Shown here: positions 41,614 through 50,693 of the stretch, one piece after another
Layout of the letters: each line of letters starts with the position of its first letter
How positions within the stretch are numbered: the first letter of the stretch is position 1
DNA from: UBA4810 sp002479215
Lineage (GTDB): Bacteria; Desulfobacterota; Syntrophia; Syntrophales; Smithellaceae
DNA: 64,000 nt
Direction of reading: 5' to 3'
NCBI GenBank assembly: GCA_049514435.1
Contig: JBEKVB010000002.1
Span: 62,001 to 126,000 of the forward strand
Position numbers and translations under genes: made by a program
The notes under the pieces: model-generated
Database searches by the model: none
What the model saw: only the letters and a program-made list of their open reading frames with translations
What the model was told of the DNA's origin: nothing

Positions 41614-42507
41614 TGGAGTTTCTCCGTAGAATGCCGTCTTCCACACTCCGTTTTCAACTAATATCCGGGAAGGTTCGTTAGGATTTGGCGGCCGTTTATA
41701 AGCATCAATACTGTATTCGGGATCATGTGGTAACTTGAGGCTGTTTCCCGCTAATTGCGGCAGGATGGGATAGATAATCTTTTTTTTGGTTGCGGAAAAC
41801 AGTTCTTCAATATCTCTAAAGGCAGCTAACTCTTCTATGGTTTTCAGGGTGGGCGGCATTAAAATAATTTTCTGCTCGCGCTGCATTTCCAGCGCTTTTT
41901 GCGGTGTTACCCAGAGCGATTCCGTAAGCTCTACCGCATCGGCCACAGGTGTTTGACAGGGCGGCAACTTGGCCAGAAAAAAGCGGGTGTTGAACCTCAT
42001 TTTTTCAAATTCCGGTGTAATCCAGTGGGCATAAGGAATCAGAGTGTCGGGAAATAACAAAATATTTTCTTTTCGGGCAATTTCCGCCAGTGTAATTTGC
42101 GAGGCATTAAGTTCCGGCCGATAATCATTGAATCTTTTAAGAACGTTCTCGTCATAAAACGAAACAAAGTTTCCAGTAGTTTTTCCGCCTAAAAGAATGC
42201 CGGCCTCTTCGAAAGTTTCCCTGATGGCGGCGACAAACAGTCCGCGCGCTTTTTCTATAGGCAGGTTATTATCCTGCAGTAGCCGGCAAGGATCAAATAC
42301 ATCCGCGGTCTTGATATAATTTTCGAGCTGCGGGCCGCTGTCGGTTTCTTCCAGCTGCCCGCCGGGAAACACATACGCCCCGGCCATGAAGGCCTGCTTC
42401 TGATGACGCCGCGCTAAAAATATTTCCCAGCCGCTGGATTTCGACGGCCGGATTAAAATCACGGTGGACGCATCTTTAAAAACAATTTTATTTGCTACTG
42501 AATACAT
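41605..42507 (-). CDS. NUDIX hydrolase (NUDT19-like)
   Basis: A NUDIX protein of about 300 aa that hydrolyses a nucleoside-diphosphate-linked compound. The Nudix box spans GGQLEET to RETFEEAGI, with an insertion of about 40 residues between its first glycine and the REXXEE helix, as in NUDT19/NUDT7-like CoA-type hydrolases. I prefer ATG 42507 (MYSVANK) over the GTG at 42543. Its stop codon lies inside a dispersed repeat. Substrate unknown; CoA or acyl-CoA is possible. Confidence 0.82.
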   Translation of the reverse strand: MYSVANKIVFKDASTVILIRPSKSSGWEIFLARRHQKQAFMAGAYVFPGGQLEETDSGPQLENYIKTADVFDPCRLLQDNNLPIEKARGLFVAAIRETFEEAGILLGGKTTGNFVSFYDENVLKRFNDYRPELNASQITLAEIARKENILLFPDTLIPYAHWITPEFEKMRFNTRFFLAKLPPCQTPVADAVELTESLWVTPQKALEMQREQKIILMPPTLKTIEELAAFRDIEELFSATKKKIIYPILPQLAGNSLKLPHDPEYSIDAYKRPPNPNEPSRILVENGVWKTAFYGETPPV

Positions 42508-42726
42508 AATGGAGATATTATTCTTACCGTGCCATGAATTCACGTCACACTATCTCTGAATTCCGCGTGTATCAGTACTATCACCAAAAGGAATATCATC
42601 ATAGCAAATTTTGTGGGCGGGAAATTTCCAATAGATTGGCCGCAAGTTCACCCCTCAGAAGCACCTGCAATTAGCGCTCATGCTGATTGCTCTTCCGGTT
42701 GTGTTCAAATAGGTTGCTAAAACCAC

Positions 42727-42823
42727 AGACGGGAGTGGGAATCGAACCCACATCTACTCGTTTTCACGCGAGTAGCATCACAGGTTTGAAGCCTGCGCCG
42801 CACACCAGCACGAACGTCCCGTC
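42727..42823 (-). tRNA. selC: tRNA-Sec candidate (TCA), unusual acceptor end
   Basis: A 97-nt structure on the minus strand. The D-stem is extended with a 4-nt TGGT loop, the anticodon loop CTTCAAA gives UCA, the variable arm has a 7-bp stem (CTACTCG/CGAGTAG) and the T-arm is GTGGG-TTCGATT-CCCAC. These fit tRNA-Sec. The acceptor pairs over 7 bp (GACGGGA/TCCCGTC) with C8 unpaired, the discriminator reads T, and no CCA is encoded, unlike the other four tRNAs here. The 3' end is uncertain by one or two bases. Confidence 0.75.
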
Positions 42824-43058
42824 ATCTCACTTATAAAAAGACCATTGACTGCCTGAGCCGTCCATCATAATAACCAGGCTGTGGTTATCAAAAGAAGCTT
42901 GAATTTTTCTTGTGCCATAGCTTCAACCTTCACTGTTTCTTCTAATAAATAATAATTTATAACGGCGCTTACTTAACTAATATTTTAGGAATAAGTCAAA
43001 TTCCAAAAAGTTATAGTTACTCTTTGTAGATGAGAAAAATTTATGGTATGCAAAAAAT

Positions 43059-43994
43059 ATGAACACTGAACACTTCAAAAGCATCACATTGCAACAAATG
43101 GAAGCCGTTATCTCTCTGGTCGAAGAAGGGAGTTTCAGCCGTGCCGCCAAAAGAATGTCTCTGACTCAGCCCGCGTTAACGAAAAACATCAAAAACGCGG
43201 ACGATTATCTCGGTGTGCGGCTGGTTAATCGCAGTAATATGGGGACTTCGTTAACGCCAGAAGGAAAAATCATCTACAATTACGCACAACGGGTAGTTAA
43301 ACTCAGGGATGAAGCAAGGGAAAAAATTCTCACTTTGCGCGAAAATGTCGGCGGAAATATTTACATCAGCGCCAGCACTATTCCAGCCACATATATTCTT
43401 CCTCATGTCTTGAGTGCGTTTGGCAAAATATATCCCGATATACGAGTTTATATCAAACCGGCGGACAGCGAAGAAGCCATGAACATGGTTCTGGAAAATG
43501 ATGTGGAAATAGGCTGTATCGGGAAACAACCGTCAAATAAGAAACTGATGGCGGAACCTCTATGGAAGAATCGTCTTATTTTGGCGATTCCCAAGCATCA
43601 TCGCTGGCGCAAAAAGAAATCGATTACCTTGTCCGAACTATTGGACGAGCCATTCGTCGTCAGAGAAAAAGGCTCGGCAACGCGGGAATTATTTGAATCA
43701 TGTTTGAAGGAATCAAAATCAATAAGTCTTTCCCAGCTTAATATTTGCAGCGAACTGGGAAGCTCGGAGGCGATAAAAGAAGGGGGCATTGCCGGTCTCG
43801 GCGTTTCCGTCATTTCCATTCATGCCGTCGAGCGGGAGTTATCTCAGGGCTTGCTTTTTGAAGTTCCACTTCAAAGCTGCAGGATGGAAAGAAACTTTTA
43901 TTTAATTTATAAACATCAATTCGATTTCCGGCCAGCGCATAAAATATTCATCGATTTTCTGAAAAAAGATATCCCGAATAATTATGTGGTCTAA
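43059..43994 (+). CDS. LysR-family transcriptional regulator
   Basis: A 311-aa LysR-type regulator: the N-terminal helix-turn-helix is at about residues 10-65 (EEGSFSRAAKRMSLTQPALT) and the ligand-binding domain fills the rest. No divergent metabolic gene is next to it: tRNA-Sec lies upstream and tRNA-Leu downstream. Its target is therefore unclear and may be remote. The ATG lacks a clear ribosome-binding site. Confidence 0.92.
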   Translation: MNTEHFKSITLQQMEAVISLVEEGSFSRAAKRMSLTQPALTKNIKNADDYLGVRLVNRSNMGTSLTPEGKIIYNYAQRVVKLRDEAREKILTLRENVGGNIYISASTIPATYILPHVLSAFGKIYPDIRVYIKPADSEEAMNMVLENDVEIGCIGKQPSNKKLMAEPLWKNRLILAIPKHHRWRKKKSITLSELLDEPFVVREKGSATRELFESCLKESKSISLSQLNICSELGSSEAIKEGGIAGLGVSVISIHAVERELSQGLLFEVPLQSCRMERNFYLIYKHQFDFRPAHKIFIDFLKKDIPNNYVV

Positions 43995-44123
43995 ATTTTT
44001 CAGAATTAACACGGCCGTTGAATATAAAAACTTTCTTTGGGCTTGTTGTGAAGGAGCTTTAATTTGCTTGATTAAAACACTGAATATAAAATTATCGATA
44101 TTTAATATCTGCAGATTTTATTT

Positions 44124-44211
44124 TGGTGCCGGAGGTCGGAATCGAACCGACATGGACGTGAAGCCCGGGGGATTTTGAGTCCCCTGCGTCTACCAGTTTC
44201 ACCACTCCGGC
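44124..44211 (-). tRNA. tRNA-Leu (CAA)
   Basis: An 88-nt class II tRNA with encoded CCA. The acceptor GCCGGAG pairs with CTCCGGC, discriminator A; anticodon loop CTCAAAA gives CAA; a long variable arm follows. Confidence 0.92.
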
Positions 44212-44260
44212 ACGGGCAGCGATTATATAGTCGGCAAGCAGAAAGTCAAGCTAAAATCTG

Positions 44261-44289
44261 TTGACAAGCAATTAATGCCTGTGTTAAAG
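44261..44289 (+). promoter_or_regulatory. Promoter for tRNA-Ala
   Basis: TTGACA at 44261-44266, a 17-bp spacer and TTAAAG at 44284-44289 place a start near 44296, about 20 nt before the tRNA. Confidence 0.5.
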
Positions 44290-44315
44290 GGGCTGCAAAT
44301 TAATCACGTTTTATT

Positions 44316-44391
44316 GGGGCTGTAGCTCAGCTGGGAGAGCGCTTGAATGGCATTCAAGAGGCCAGCGGTTCGATCCCGCTCAGCTCCACCA
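44316..44391 (+). tRNA. tRNA-Ala (GGC)
   Basis: A 76-nt cloverleaf with encoded CCA. The acceptor GGGGCTG pairs with CAGCTCC (one G-U), the anticodon arm CTTGA-ATGGCAT-TCAAG gives GGC, and the T-loop is TTCGATC. Confidence 0.95.
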
Positions 44392-44431
44392 AAAATCAAA
44401 GGAAAGGGTTTTTATCTGCTCCTCTCTTTTT

Positions 44432-44510
44432 AATGAGCCTCAAGTTTCAGGAACAAAGTGAATAACCTAAAGGTCACACGCTGAAACTTGTGAGTCGAAT
44501 TGATCTCGCC
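44432..44510 (+). repeat. Dispersed palindromic repeat, copy 3
   Basis: Stem arms CAAGTTTCAG (44441-44450) and CTGAAACTTG (44481-44490), internal AACCTAAAGGTCACACG, ending GAATTGATCTCG. It lies between tRNA-Ala and the convergent foldase gene, just beyond that gene's stop. Confidence 0.8.
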
Positions 44511-44540
44511 ATAGGCGGAGGGTTTCATAGATACCCGTGA

Positions 44541-46139
44541 TTATAAATCCTTCGCTTCCTTTTTAATGTTAATTCTTTTCTCCTTAATCATGGCCATTTT
44601 ATTGCCCTCCAACCATGTCTGCATTGCTTCTTCCCTTTTGATGGAAGCAAATACCTTTTTATAGGAGTCTTTTTTTGATTCAAAATCTTTCATATCCAGT
44701 TTGCTCAAATCCTTTAGCTTTAATACGACATAAGAATTATTGATGAACAGCGGCCTTTCCGCATATGGTTTCTGGACGGAAAGTTGATAAAGAGCTTCAG
44801 CCACATCCTGATTAAATCCTAACTTGGGAATAGTATTGCCCGGCATGAAGAACCCCGTTTCATTAATTTTCAAACCTTTTTCTCTGGCGATTTTATCGAA
44901 AGATTCTCCCGATTTTACCCGATCTAAAATCGTTTGCGCTTCCCTTCCGGCCAGCATATTCATTTCATTTTCAATAAAATGATTTTTTACTTCATTTTCT
45001 ATATCTTTGAATTTCGGCAAATAAGCAGGCTTTTTATCTAAAACTTTCAAAAGATAATAGCCGTTTTCAGCAACAAGAATTTTACTGATTTCGTTTTTCT
45101 GCAAATCCAAAAGCACAGCGGCAAGATCTCTCATAGAGGTAAATTCTTTCGGCGGCTTATTAAGAGGAAAAAATTCCACATTATAAACTTTTAAATTATT
45201 TTTATTGCTGTAGGCATCAAAATTATCTTCTTGATAAATAACGTCATGAGCCTTTTTGGCTTCTTTGTAAGCGTTTTGCATTCCTCTTGTTTTCTTGAAT
45301 TCTTTGATGATGGCATTCTTCACATCGGCCAGTGATAATTGCTTGCCTTCCTTGTTTCTATACTTATCTTTGCTGCGATTGTAATAATCGCGAACATCGG
45401 AATCGCTGATGCTGCCCGGTGAAAACACATCGCTGGGAAAAAATAGATATTTAATTTTTACCTGTTCGGGACGGCGAAATAAATTGCTGTTGTTGCTCAA
45501 ATAGCTTTCGAGTTCCGCCGGCGTGGGAGTAATTTGCTTTTTTACATTCTTGCCGGAAATTTGCACAAAGTTAACGTTGATTTTTTGATTTTGCAAAACA
45601 TAAATGTCGTAAATTTCCCTATCGGAAACCTTAATACCTTCGCGCACAATCGATTCAATTTTATTGGCCATTAGATCAATTTTTTGGAGAGCTTCGAAAT
45701 CTTCAGCAGACGATCTATTATAGCGCAGCATTTGTTCATACTTACGTTCATCAAACACACCATCTGTTTGTAATGCCGGCATAGTTATGATCATATTCCT
45801 TAATTCCTCGTCGGAGACTTGAACCTTTAAGTCCGCGGCTTTAGCGATGATAATATGCCGGTTAATCAGGCTATTGTACGCCCTCTGTTTGAGATCCAAT
45901 TTCTTCAGCATTTCCGGAGAAAGATTTGTGCCGTAACGCATTCTGACTATATCCAATAATTTTTCGTGTTCGTTACGAAATTCTGCTTCGCTGATTGTTT
46001 TTCCGTCAATTATGGCTATTGCATTCGCTGAATCTCTGCCTCTATTCGAACCGAAATAAAGGACAAAAACGAAAATGATTACCCCCAGTATTATGTACAT
46101 TACCCAACTGCGCGCGTTTCTACGCAAAAATCTCAGCAT
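44541..46139 (-). CDS. PpiD/SurA-like periplasmic foldase
   Basis: A 532-aa membrane-anchored chaperone: a basic N-terminus, one membrane helix (residues 13-28), a SurA-N-type helical domain at about 35-200, a parvulin-like region at about 210-370 and a C-terminal helical part. The layout matches PpiD, which assists folding of secreted and outer-membrane proteins. The rotamase motifs are not strong, so isomerase activity may be weak. It is divergent from mreB and abuts repeat copy 3. Confidence 0.82.
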   Translation of the reverse strand: MLRFLRRNARSWVMYIILGVIIFVFVLYFGSNRGRDSANAIAIIDGKTISEAEFRNEHEKLLDIVRMRYGTNLSPEMLKKLDLKQRAYNSLINRHIIIAKAADLKVQVSDEELRNMIITMPALQTDGVFDERKYEQMLRYNRSSAEDFEALQKIDLMANKIESIVREGIKVSDREIYDIYVLQNQKINVNFVQISGKNVKKQITPTPAELESYLSNNSNLFRRPEQVKIKYLFFPSDVFSPGSISDSDVRDYYNRSKDKYRNKEGKQLSLADVKNAIIKEFKKTRGMQNAYKEAKKAHDVIYQEDNFDAYSNKNNLKVYNVEFFPLNKPPKEFTSMRDLAAVLLDLQKNEISKILVAENGYYLLKVLDKKPAYLPKFKDIENEVKNHFIENEMNMLAGREAQTILDRVKSGESFDKIAREKGLKINETGFFMPGNTIPKLGFNQDVAEALYQLSVQKPYAERPLFINNSYVVLKLKDLSKLDMKDFESKKDSYKKVFASIKREEAMQTWLEGNKMAMIKEKRINIKKEAKDL

Positions 46140-46242
46140 AAATTCACCTCAAAAGGATAATTAATTTTGCCCTATAGCAACTAGAACTCTGGTTTTTTCT
46201 ATTACAGTCACTTGTAAAAAGCAAACATAATTTAAAAAGGCG

Positions 46243-46271
46243 TTGATTAGGATTAGGAAATACGGTATAGA
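46243..46271 (+). promoter_or_regulatory. Candidate promoter of the mre operon
   Basis: TTGATT (46243-46248), a 17-bp spacer and TATAGA (46266-46271). It would start the mreBCD-PBP2-rodA transcript about 50 nt before mreB. Confidence 0.5.
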
Positions 46272-46329
46272 AAACATCTCCGTAAGAGAGTAAATTATAT
46301 CATTTCATGTAAAAAAGACTGGAGGATAA

Positions 46330-47367
46330 ATGCTGTTCGATTATATTTTGGGGCGATTTTCCAACGACCTGGCAATAGATCTAGGTACGGCCAATACATT
46401 GGTTTTTGTCAAGGGTAAAGGAATTGTTTTAAATGAACCTTCTGTTGTGGCTGTTCATCAAGATGCCAGAGGGATGAAAAAAGTTCTTGCCGTGGGTAAT
46501 GAAGCTAAGGTCATGCTGGGTCGAACTCCGGGCAATATTATGGCTATCAGGCCGATGCGTGACGGTGTCATTGCTGATTTTGATGTAACTGAGGCAATGC
46601 TGAAACATTTTATTTTATCTGTGCATAACCGTAAAGCATTGGTTCGTCCGCGTATTATTGTTGCGGTGCCCTCGGGAATAACTCAAGTAGAAAGACGTGC
46701 CGTGCGCGAAACAATCGAGTCGGCCGGCGCCAGAGAAATTTATATAATCGAAGAGCCAATGGCCGCAGCTATCGGTGCCGGTTTGCCTATTGCCGAGCCG
46801 ACAAGTTCGATGGTGGTTGATATTGGCGGCGGGACGACGGAAGTCGCCGTTATTTCCCTTGGTGGCATTGTTTATTCAAAATCCATAAAGGTTGCCGGCG
46901 ATAAGATTGATGAAGCAATCATTCAATATATGAAGCGCAAATACAACTTACTTATCGGTGAAAGAACGGCTGAAACTATTAAAATCGATCTTGGTTGCGC
47001 CTATCCCCTCGAAGAAATTAAAATCGGCGATGTGAAAGGCAGGGATTTGATTTCGGGAATTCCCAAAATCATCGAAATCAATTCGGAAGAAATCAGGGAA
47101 GCCATTAACGAGCCGCTTACTCTTATCGTCGATGCTATTAAAGACGCTTTAGAAAACTCTCCGCCAGAACTTGCCGGTGATATTGTCGACCGCGGCATCG
47201 TTCTTACAGGTGGCGGAGCTCTTCTGCAAAATATCGACGTCCTCATCAGAGAAGAAACAGGCTTGCCTATAACAATTACCGATGATCCTCTGTCAGCCGT
47301 GGCCAGGGGCGCAGGCATGGCTCTGGATCAACTCGATATCCTCAAAGAGATTGCTATTCAAGTATAA
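46330..47367 (+). CDS. mreB: Rod-shape actin MreB
   Basis: A 345-aa actin-like ATPase that organises cell-wall elongation at the inner membrane. Phosphate motif DLGTANTLVF near the N-terminus, VDIGGGTTEVAV in the middle and VLTGGGALL near 296 are intact. TGGAGG precedes the ATG. It opens the conserved mreB-mreC-mreD-PBP2-rodA order, which predicts a rod-shaped cell. Confidence 0.97.
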   Translation: MLFDYILGRFSNDLAIDLGTANTLVFVKGKGIVLNEPSVVAVHQDARGMKKVLAVGNEAKVMLGRTPGNIMAIRPMRDGVIADFDVTEAMLKHFILSVHNRKALVRPRIIVAVPSGITQVERRAVRETIESAGAREIYIIEEPMAAAIGAGLPIAEPTSSMVVDIGGGTTEVAVISLGGIVYSKSIKVAGDKIDEAIIQYMKRKYNLLIGERTAETIKIDLGCAYPLEEIKIGDVKGRDLISGIPKIIEINSEEIREAINEPLTLIVDAIKDALENSPPELAGDIVDRGIVLTGGGALLQNIDVLIREETGLPITITDDPLSAVARGAGMALDQLDILKEIAIQV

Positions 47368-47461
47368 AAGTATCTGGTGATAAAATGGGCTCTGCATACC
47401 TTCGTGCACAGTAATCAGCGTTCGAAGCGGTTTTATGATTATTTTCCTATTTAGGTAAAAA

Positions 47462-48289
47462 ATGTTTTTTTTGAGAAATTATAAGACTGTTATTTTTGTT
47501 GCCGTTCTTCTTATCATAGCCCTGGTTATGCTGTCCTATAGCGTTAAGTATGATACAGGCGGGGGGTTTTTCAGAAAAATCGTGTTAGAAGCAACCGCGC
47601 CTGTGCAAAAAGTTTTGAGCATTTCCGTCAAAAGTGTAAGTGATGCCTGGCTGCGCTATATTTTTCTTGTCGGTCTCGAAGAAGAAAATAAAAATTTAAA
47701 CAAAAAAATTAACGAGATCAAAGCAGAGCTTGTTTTATATCAGGAAGGTTATCTGGAAGCGCAGAGACTAAGTAAACTTCTTGCTCTTAGAGATGATTAT
47801 AACTATCGTTTCATTTCTGCCCGGGTTATCGGCAGTGAGCAGGCCGCCCTATCGAAGACGATATTGATTAACAAAGGTACGGCTCATGGCCTAAAAATAG
47901 GCATGCCGGTTATGGCGACTCCGGGATTAATAGGCCGCTTGATTGATGTTTCTTGGCATGTTTCCAAAGTGCTGCTGCTTATTGATGAAAACAATAACAT
48001 TGGCGCTATTTTACAGAGAACGCGAACACAAGGAATTGTTAGCGGTGCGGGCTCCCGCGGATGCATTTTAAAATATATTTATAAAAATCAGGATGTTAAG
48101 GAAGGTGATTCCGTTATTTCATCCGGCATGGGGGGTATATTCCCCAAAGGTTTGTTAATCGGCAAGGTTAGCTATGTCCTAAAACAAGATGCCGGACTAT
48201 TTTTGAAAATTAATGTTGCTCCATTTGTTGATTTTACCAAATTGGAAGAAGTTTTGGTTTTAGCTTCCGAGGAACCGGGAAGTAAATAA
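47462..48289 (+). CDS. mreC: Rod-shape protein MreC
   Basis: A 275-aa bitopic protein: membrane helix at about 9-26, coiled coil at about 70-105 (EEENKNLNKKINEIKAEL), then the beta-rich periplasmic domain with the family GSEQAALSKTILINKG and NNNIGAILQRTR segments. It links MreB to PBP2 and ends 2 nt before mreD. Length is typical. Confidence 0.95.
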   Translation: MFFLRNYKTVIFVAVLLIIALVMLSYSVKYDTGGGFFRKIVLEATAPVQKVLSISVKSVSDAWLRYIFLVGLEEENKNLNKKINEIKAELVLYQEGYLEAQRLSKLLALRDDYNYRFISARVIGSEQAALSKTILINKGTAHGLKIGMPVMATPGLIGRLIDVSWHVSKVLLLIDENNNIGAILQRTRTQGIVSGAGSRGCILKYIYKNQDVKEGDSVISSGMGGIFPKGLLIGKVSYVLKQDAGLFLKINVAPFVDFTKLEEVLVLASEEPGSK

Positions 48290-48291
48290 CA

Positions 48292-48831
48292 ATGCTTTAT
48301 TATTTATCGCTCCCCTTTTTATCAATATTACTGGTAGTAGTGCAAACAACTATCGCCGACATAATATTTTCCGGCCGTCTGGTGATTGAAATATCTCTAA
48401 TTGCTGTCGTTTACGCCGGATTTAGGCTTGATTTAATCAGGGGATCAATCTTTGCTTTTATTCTTGGGTTTGTATTTGATTGTATCGCCGGTTCGGTAAT
48501 CGGGTTATTTACTTTTATTTATGTAGTCATTTTTCTGTGCTCATTTTTTGCTTCTTTCCGGATGGCTACCGAAAAAATGTATTTCATTGCCTTGTTTAGT
48601 TTCATTTGTGCTTTTCTGGAGGAAATTTTGGTGATTTTATTTTATAATCTAACTTTTAAATTTGATATATTGGTAAATATTCCTTTTATTTTTTTACCAC
48701 AGGCTTTGATGGTGGGCCTCACTGCACCTGTATTTTTTTATCTGATGCATCGGTTAGAGGTATTTTTACATGGAAAACCGCTTAAACTTGCTGAACGGAC
48801 CGGAAACGTCCGAATTTCGGCAGAAGTTTAA
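48292..48831 (+). CDS. mreD: Rod-shape protein MreD
   Basis: A 179-aa membrane protein with about five hydrophobic helices and the family LDLIRGSIFAFILGFVFD segment. It stabilises the elongasome. Its 3' end overlaps the PBP2 gene by 62 nt in another frame, longer than the overlaps elsewhere in the window but consistent with translational coupling. Confidence 0.9.
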   Translation: MLYYLSLPFLSILLVVVQTTIADIIFSGRLVIEISLIAVVYAGFRLDLIRGSIFAFILGFVFDCIAGSVIGLFTFIYVVIFLCSFFASFRMATEKMYFIALFSFICAFLEEILVILFYNLTFKFDILVNIPFIFLPQALMVGLTAPVFFYLMHRLEVFLHGKPLKLAERTGNVRISAEV

Positions 48832-50653
48832 AATCGTTTTCGCTTTATTGTTGATCATATTCTCCGTTTTGTTGATCAGGCTTTGGTATCTGCAAGTTAT
48901 CAAGGGAGGAGAATTGAAGCAAAGATCGGAAATTAATTCCGTTCGTTTTCGTAAAATTACGCCTTTGCGCGGCCTGATTATGGATAGAAAAGGAAATTTG
49001 CTGGTGGATAATCTTCCTTCTTTTGATGTCGTTTACATGCCCGGCAAGGTAAAAGATTACGAGCAGTTAATAGAAAAACTCAAAATCCTGTACAAAAGGA
49101 AATCCCTGCAATTTGCCTTTGACCAGCACTTTCCCAAAATAGTGAAACCATATTTGCCGATAAAATTGGAAAAAAATGTAGGCATGGAAAAAGTAGCTGT
49201 AGTGGAGACTAATTCCGTGGATCTGCCGGGCGTCTATATTGATGTTTCACCTGTCCGTTTGTATCTCAATGGAGAAATGATGGCGCCGATAATCGGCTAC
49301 ACAGGAGAAATCAGCAAAGAGGAGTTGGAAGAGGGTGATGAAAAATTCACTTACGGTGATGTTTTAGGAAAGCATGGCATGGAAAAAGCTCTTGATTCTT
49401 ATATCCGCGGCCGTAACGGCGCGGAACTGGTGGAGGTAAATGTTTACGACAAAGAAATGAAAAATTTAGGCCGAATCGAACCTGTTCCCGGTTATAATGC
49501 TGTGTTGACCATCGATGCTGGCTTGCAGAAAGCCGCTTGGCAAGAATTGAAAGGAAAAGCCGGCGCGGCAGTTGCTTTGGATCCCCGCGACGGTTCGGTA
49601 TTGGCCATGGTAAGTTCACCTTCTTTCGATCCTCATTTATTCAACAGTGGAATTTCTTACGATCAGTGGGATAAACTGCAAAATAGTCCCTTGGCTCCTA
49701 TGTCCAATAGGGCAATATCCGGTCAATATCCGCCTGGTTCGACTTACAAGCTAATAGTTGCCGCTGCTGCTTTGGAAGAAGGCATTATCACTCCCAACAC
49801 TAAATTCTTTTGTAACGGTTCTTTTAAAATGGGAAATAAAACCTTTCATTGCTGGCACAAAAACGGCCACGGCTCCATAAGCCTGCATCGGGCTATTGTC
49901 GAATCATGCGATGTCTATTTTTATAATGTCGGCAAGTTACTGGGCGCCGATAAAATAGCCAAATACGCAAAACTCTTTGGATTAGGAGATGCAAGCGGTA
50001 TCGATTTACCCAACGAAAAAAACGGCATTGTGCCGACGGAACAATGGAAATTGGCAAGAATGAAAGAGCCCTGGCAGCCTGGTGAAACTATATCCATAGC
50101 TATCGGACAGGGCTACGATTTGGTTACCCCGCTGCAGTTGGTTAACGCTTACAGCGCTTTGGCCAACGGGGGTACAGTATGGCGGCCGCGTTTAATAAAG
50201 CGTATCGAATCAATCGACGGTAAGACGTATAAGGAATTCGCGCCGGTAAAAAATGGAACCCTTACTTTGAGTAAAAATACTTTTGATATTTTGAGCCAGG
50301 CTTTATGGGGTGTAGTTAATGAGCAGGGCGGTACCGGAGGAGCCGCCAGAATATTAAATGCGGACGTTTGCGGCAAAACAGGAACTGCACAGGTTATTAG
50401 CTTGCCGGAAAATGAAAAAGGACGCCGCCAGAGAAAAATGGGTGTTTTGCTAAAAGATCACGCTTTGTTTGTTGGTTACGCACCCTTAAAAAATCCGGAA
50501 ATAGCTGTCGCGGTGATCGTGGAAAATGCTGGTCATGGCGGCTCGGTTGCCGCTCCGATCGCCCGTAAGATTTTGGAAGCTTATTTTGAAGAAAAAGCAA
50601 AACAGCCACAAGTTATGGCGCAAAACCTAACGACAAATAAAGTAAATCCGTGA
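48770..50653 (+). CDS. mrdA: Penicillin-binding protein 2
   Basis: A 627-aa peptidoglycan transpeptidase of the elongasome. An N-terminal membrane helix lies at about 20-45 and the dimerisation domain follows. The transpeptidase motifs are STYK (in PPGSTYKLIVA), SCD and KTGTAQ. It overlaps mreD by 62 nt and precedes rodA, its glycosyltransferase partner, by 40 nt. Confidence 0.96.
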   Translation: MENRLNLLNGPETSEFRQKFKIVFALLLIIFSVLLIRLWYLQVIKGGELKQRSEINSVRFRKITPLRGLIMDRKGNLLVDNLPSFDVVYMPGKVKDYEQLIEKLKILYKRKSLQFAFDQHFPKIVKPYLPIKLEKNVGMEKVAVVETNSVDLPGVYIDVSPVRLYLNGEMMAPIIGYTGEISKEELEEGDEKFTYGDVLGKHGMEKALDSYIRGRNGAELVEVNVYDKEMKNLGRIEPVPGYNAVLTIDAGLQKAAWQELKGKAGAAVALDPRDGSVLAMVSSPSFDPHLFNSGISYDQWDKLQNSPLAPMSNRAISGQYPPGSTYKLIVAAAALEEGIITPNTKFFCNGSFKMGNKTFHCWHKNGHGSISLHRAIVESCDVYFYNVGKLLGADKIAKYAKLFGLGDASGIDLPNEKNGIVPTEQWKLARMKEPWQPGETISIAIGQGYDLVTPLQLVNAYSALANGGTVWRPRLIKRIESIDGKTYKEFAPVKNGTLTLSKNTFDILSQALWGVVNEQGGTGGAARILNADVCGKTGTAQVISLPENEKGRRQRKMGVLLKDHALFVGYAPLKNPEIAVAVIVENAGHGGSVAAPIARKILEAYFEEKAKQPQVMAQNLTTNKVNP

Positions 50654-50693
50654 TTATTTATATGTTGGGTGTTTATAATATTTAGGAGAGCTG

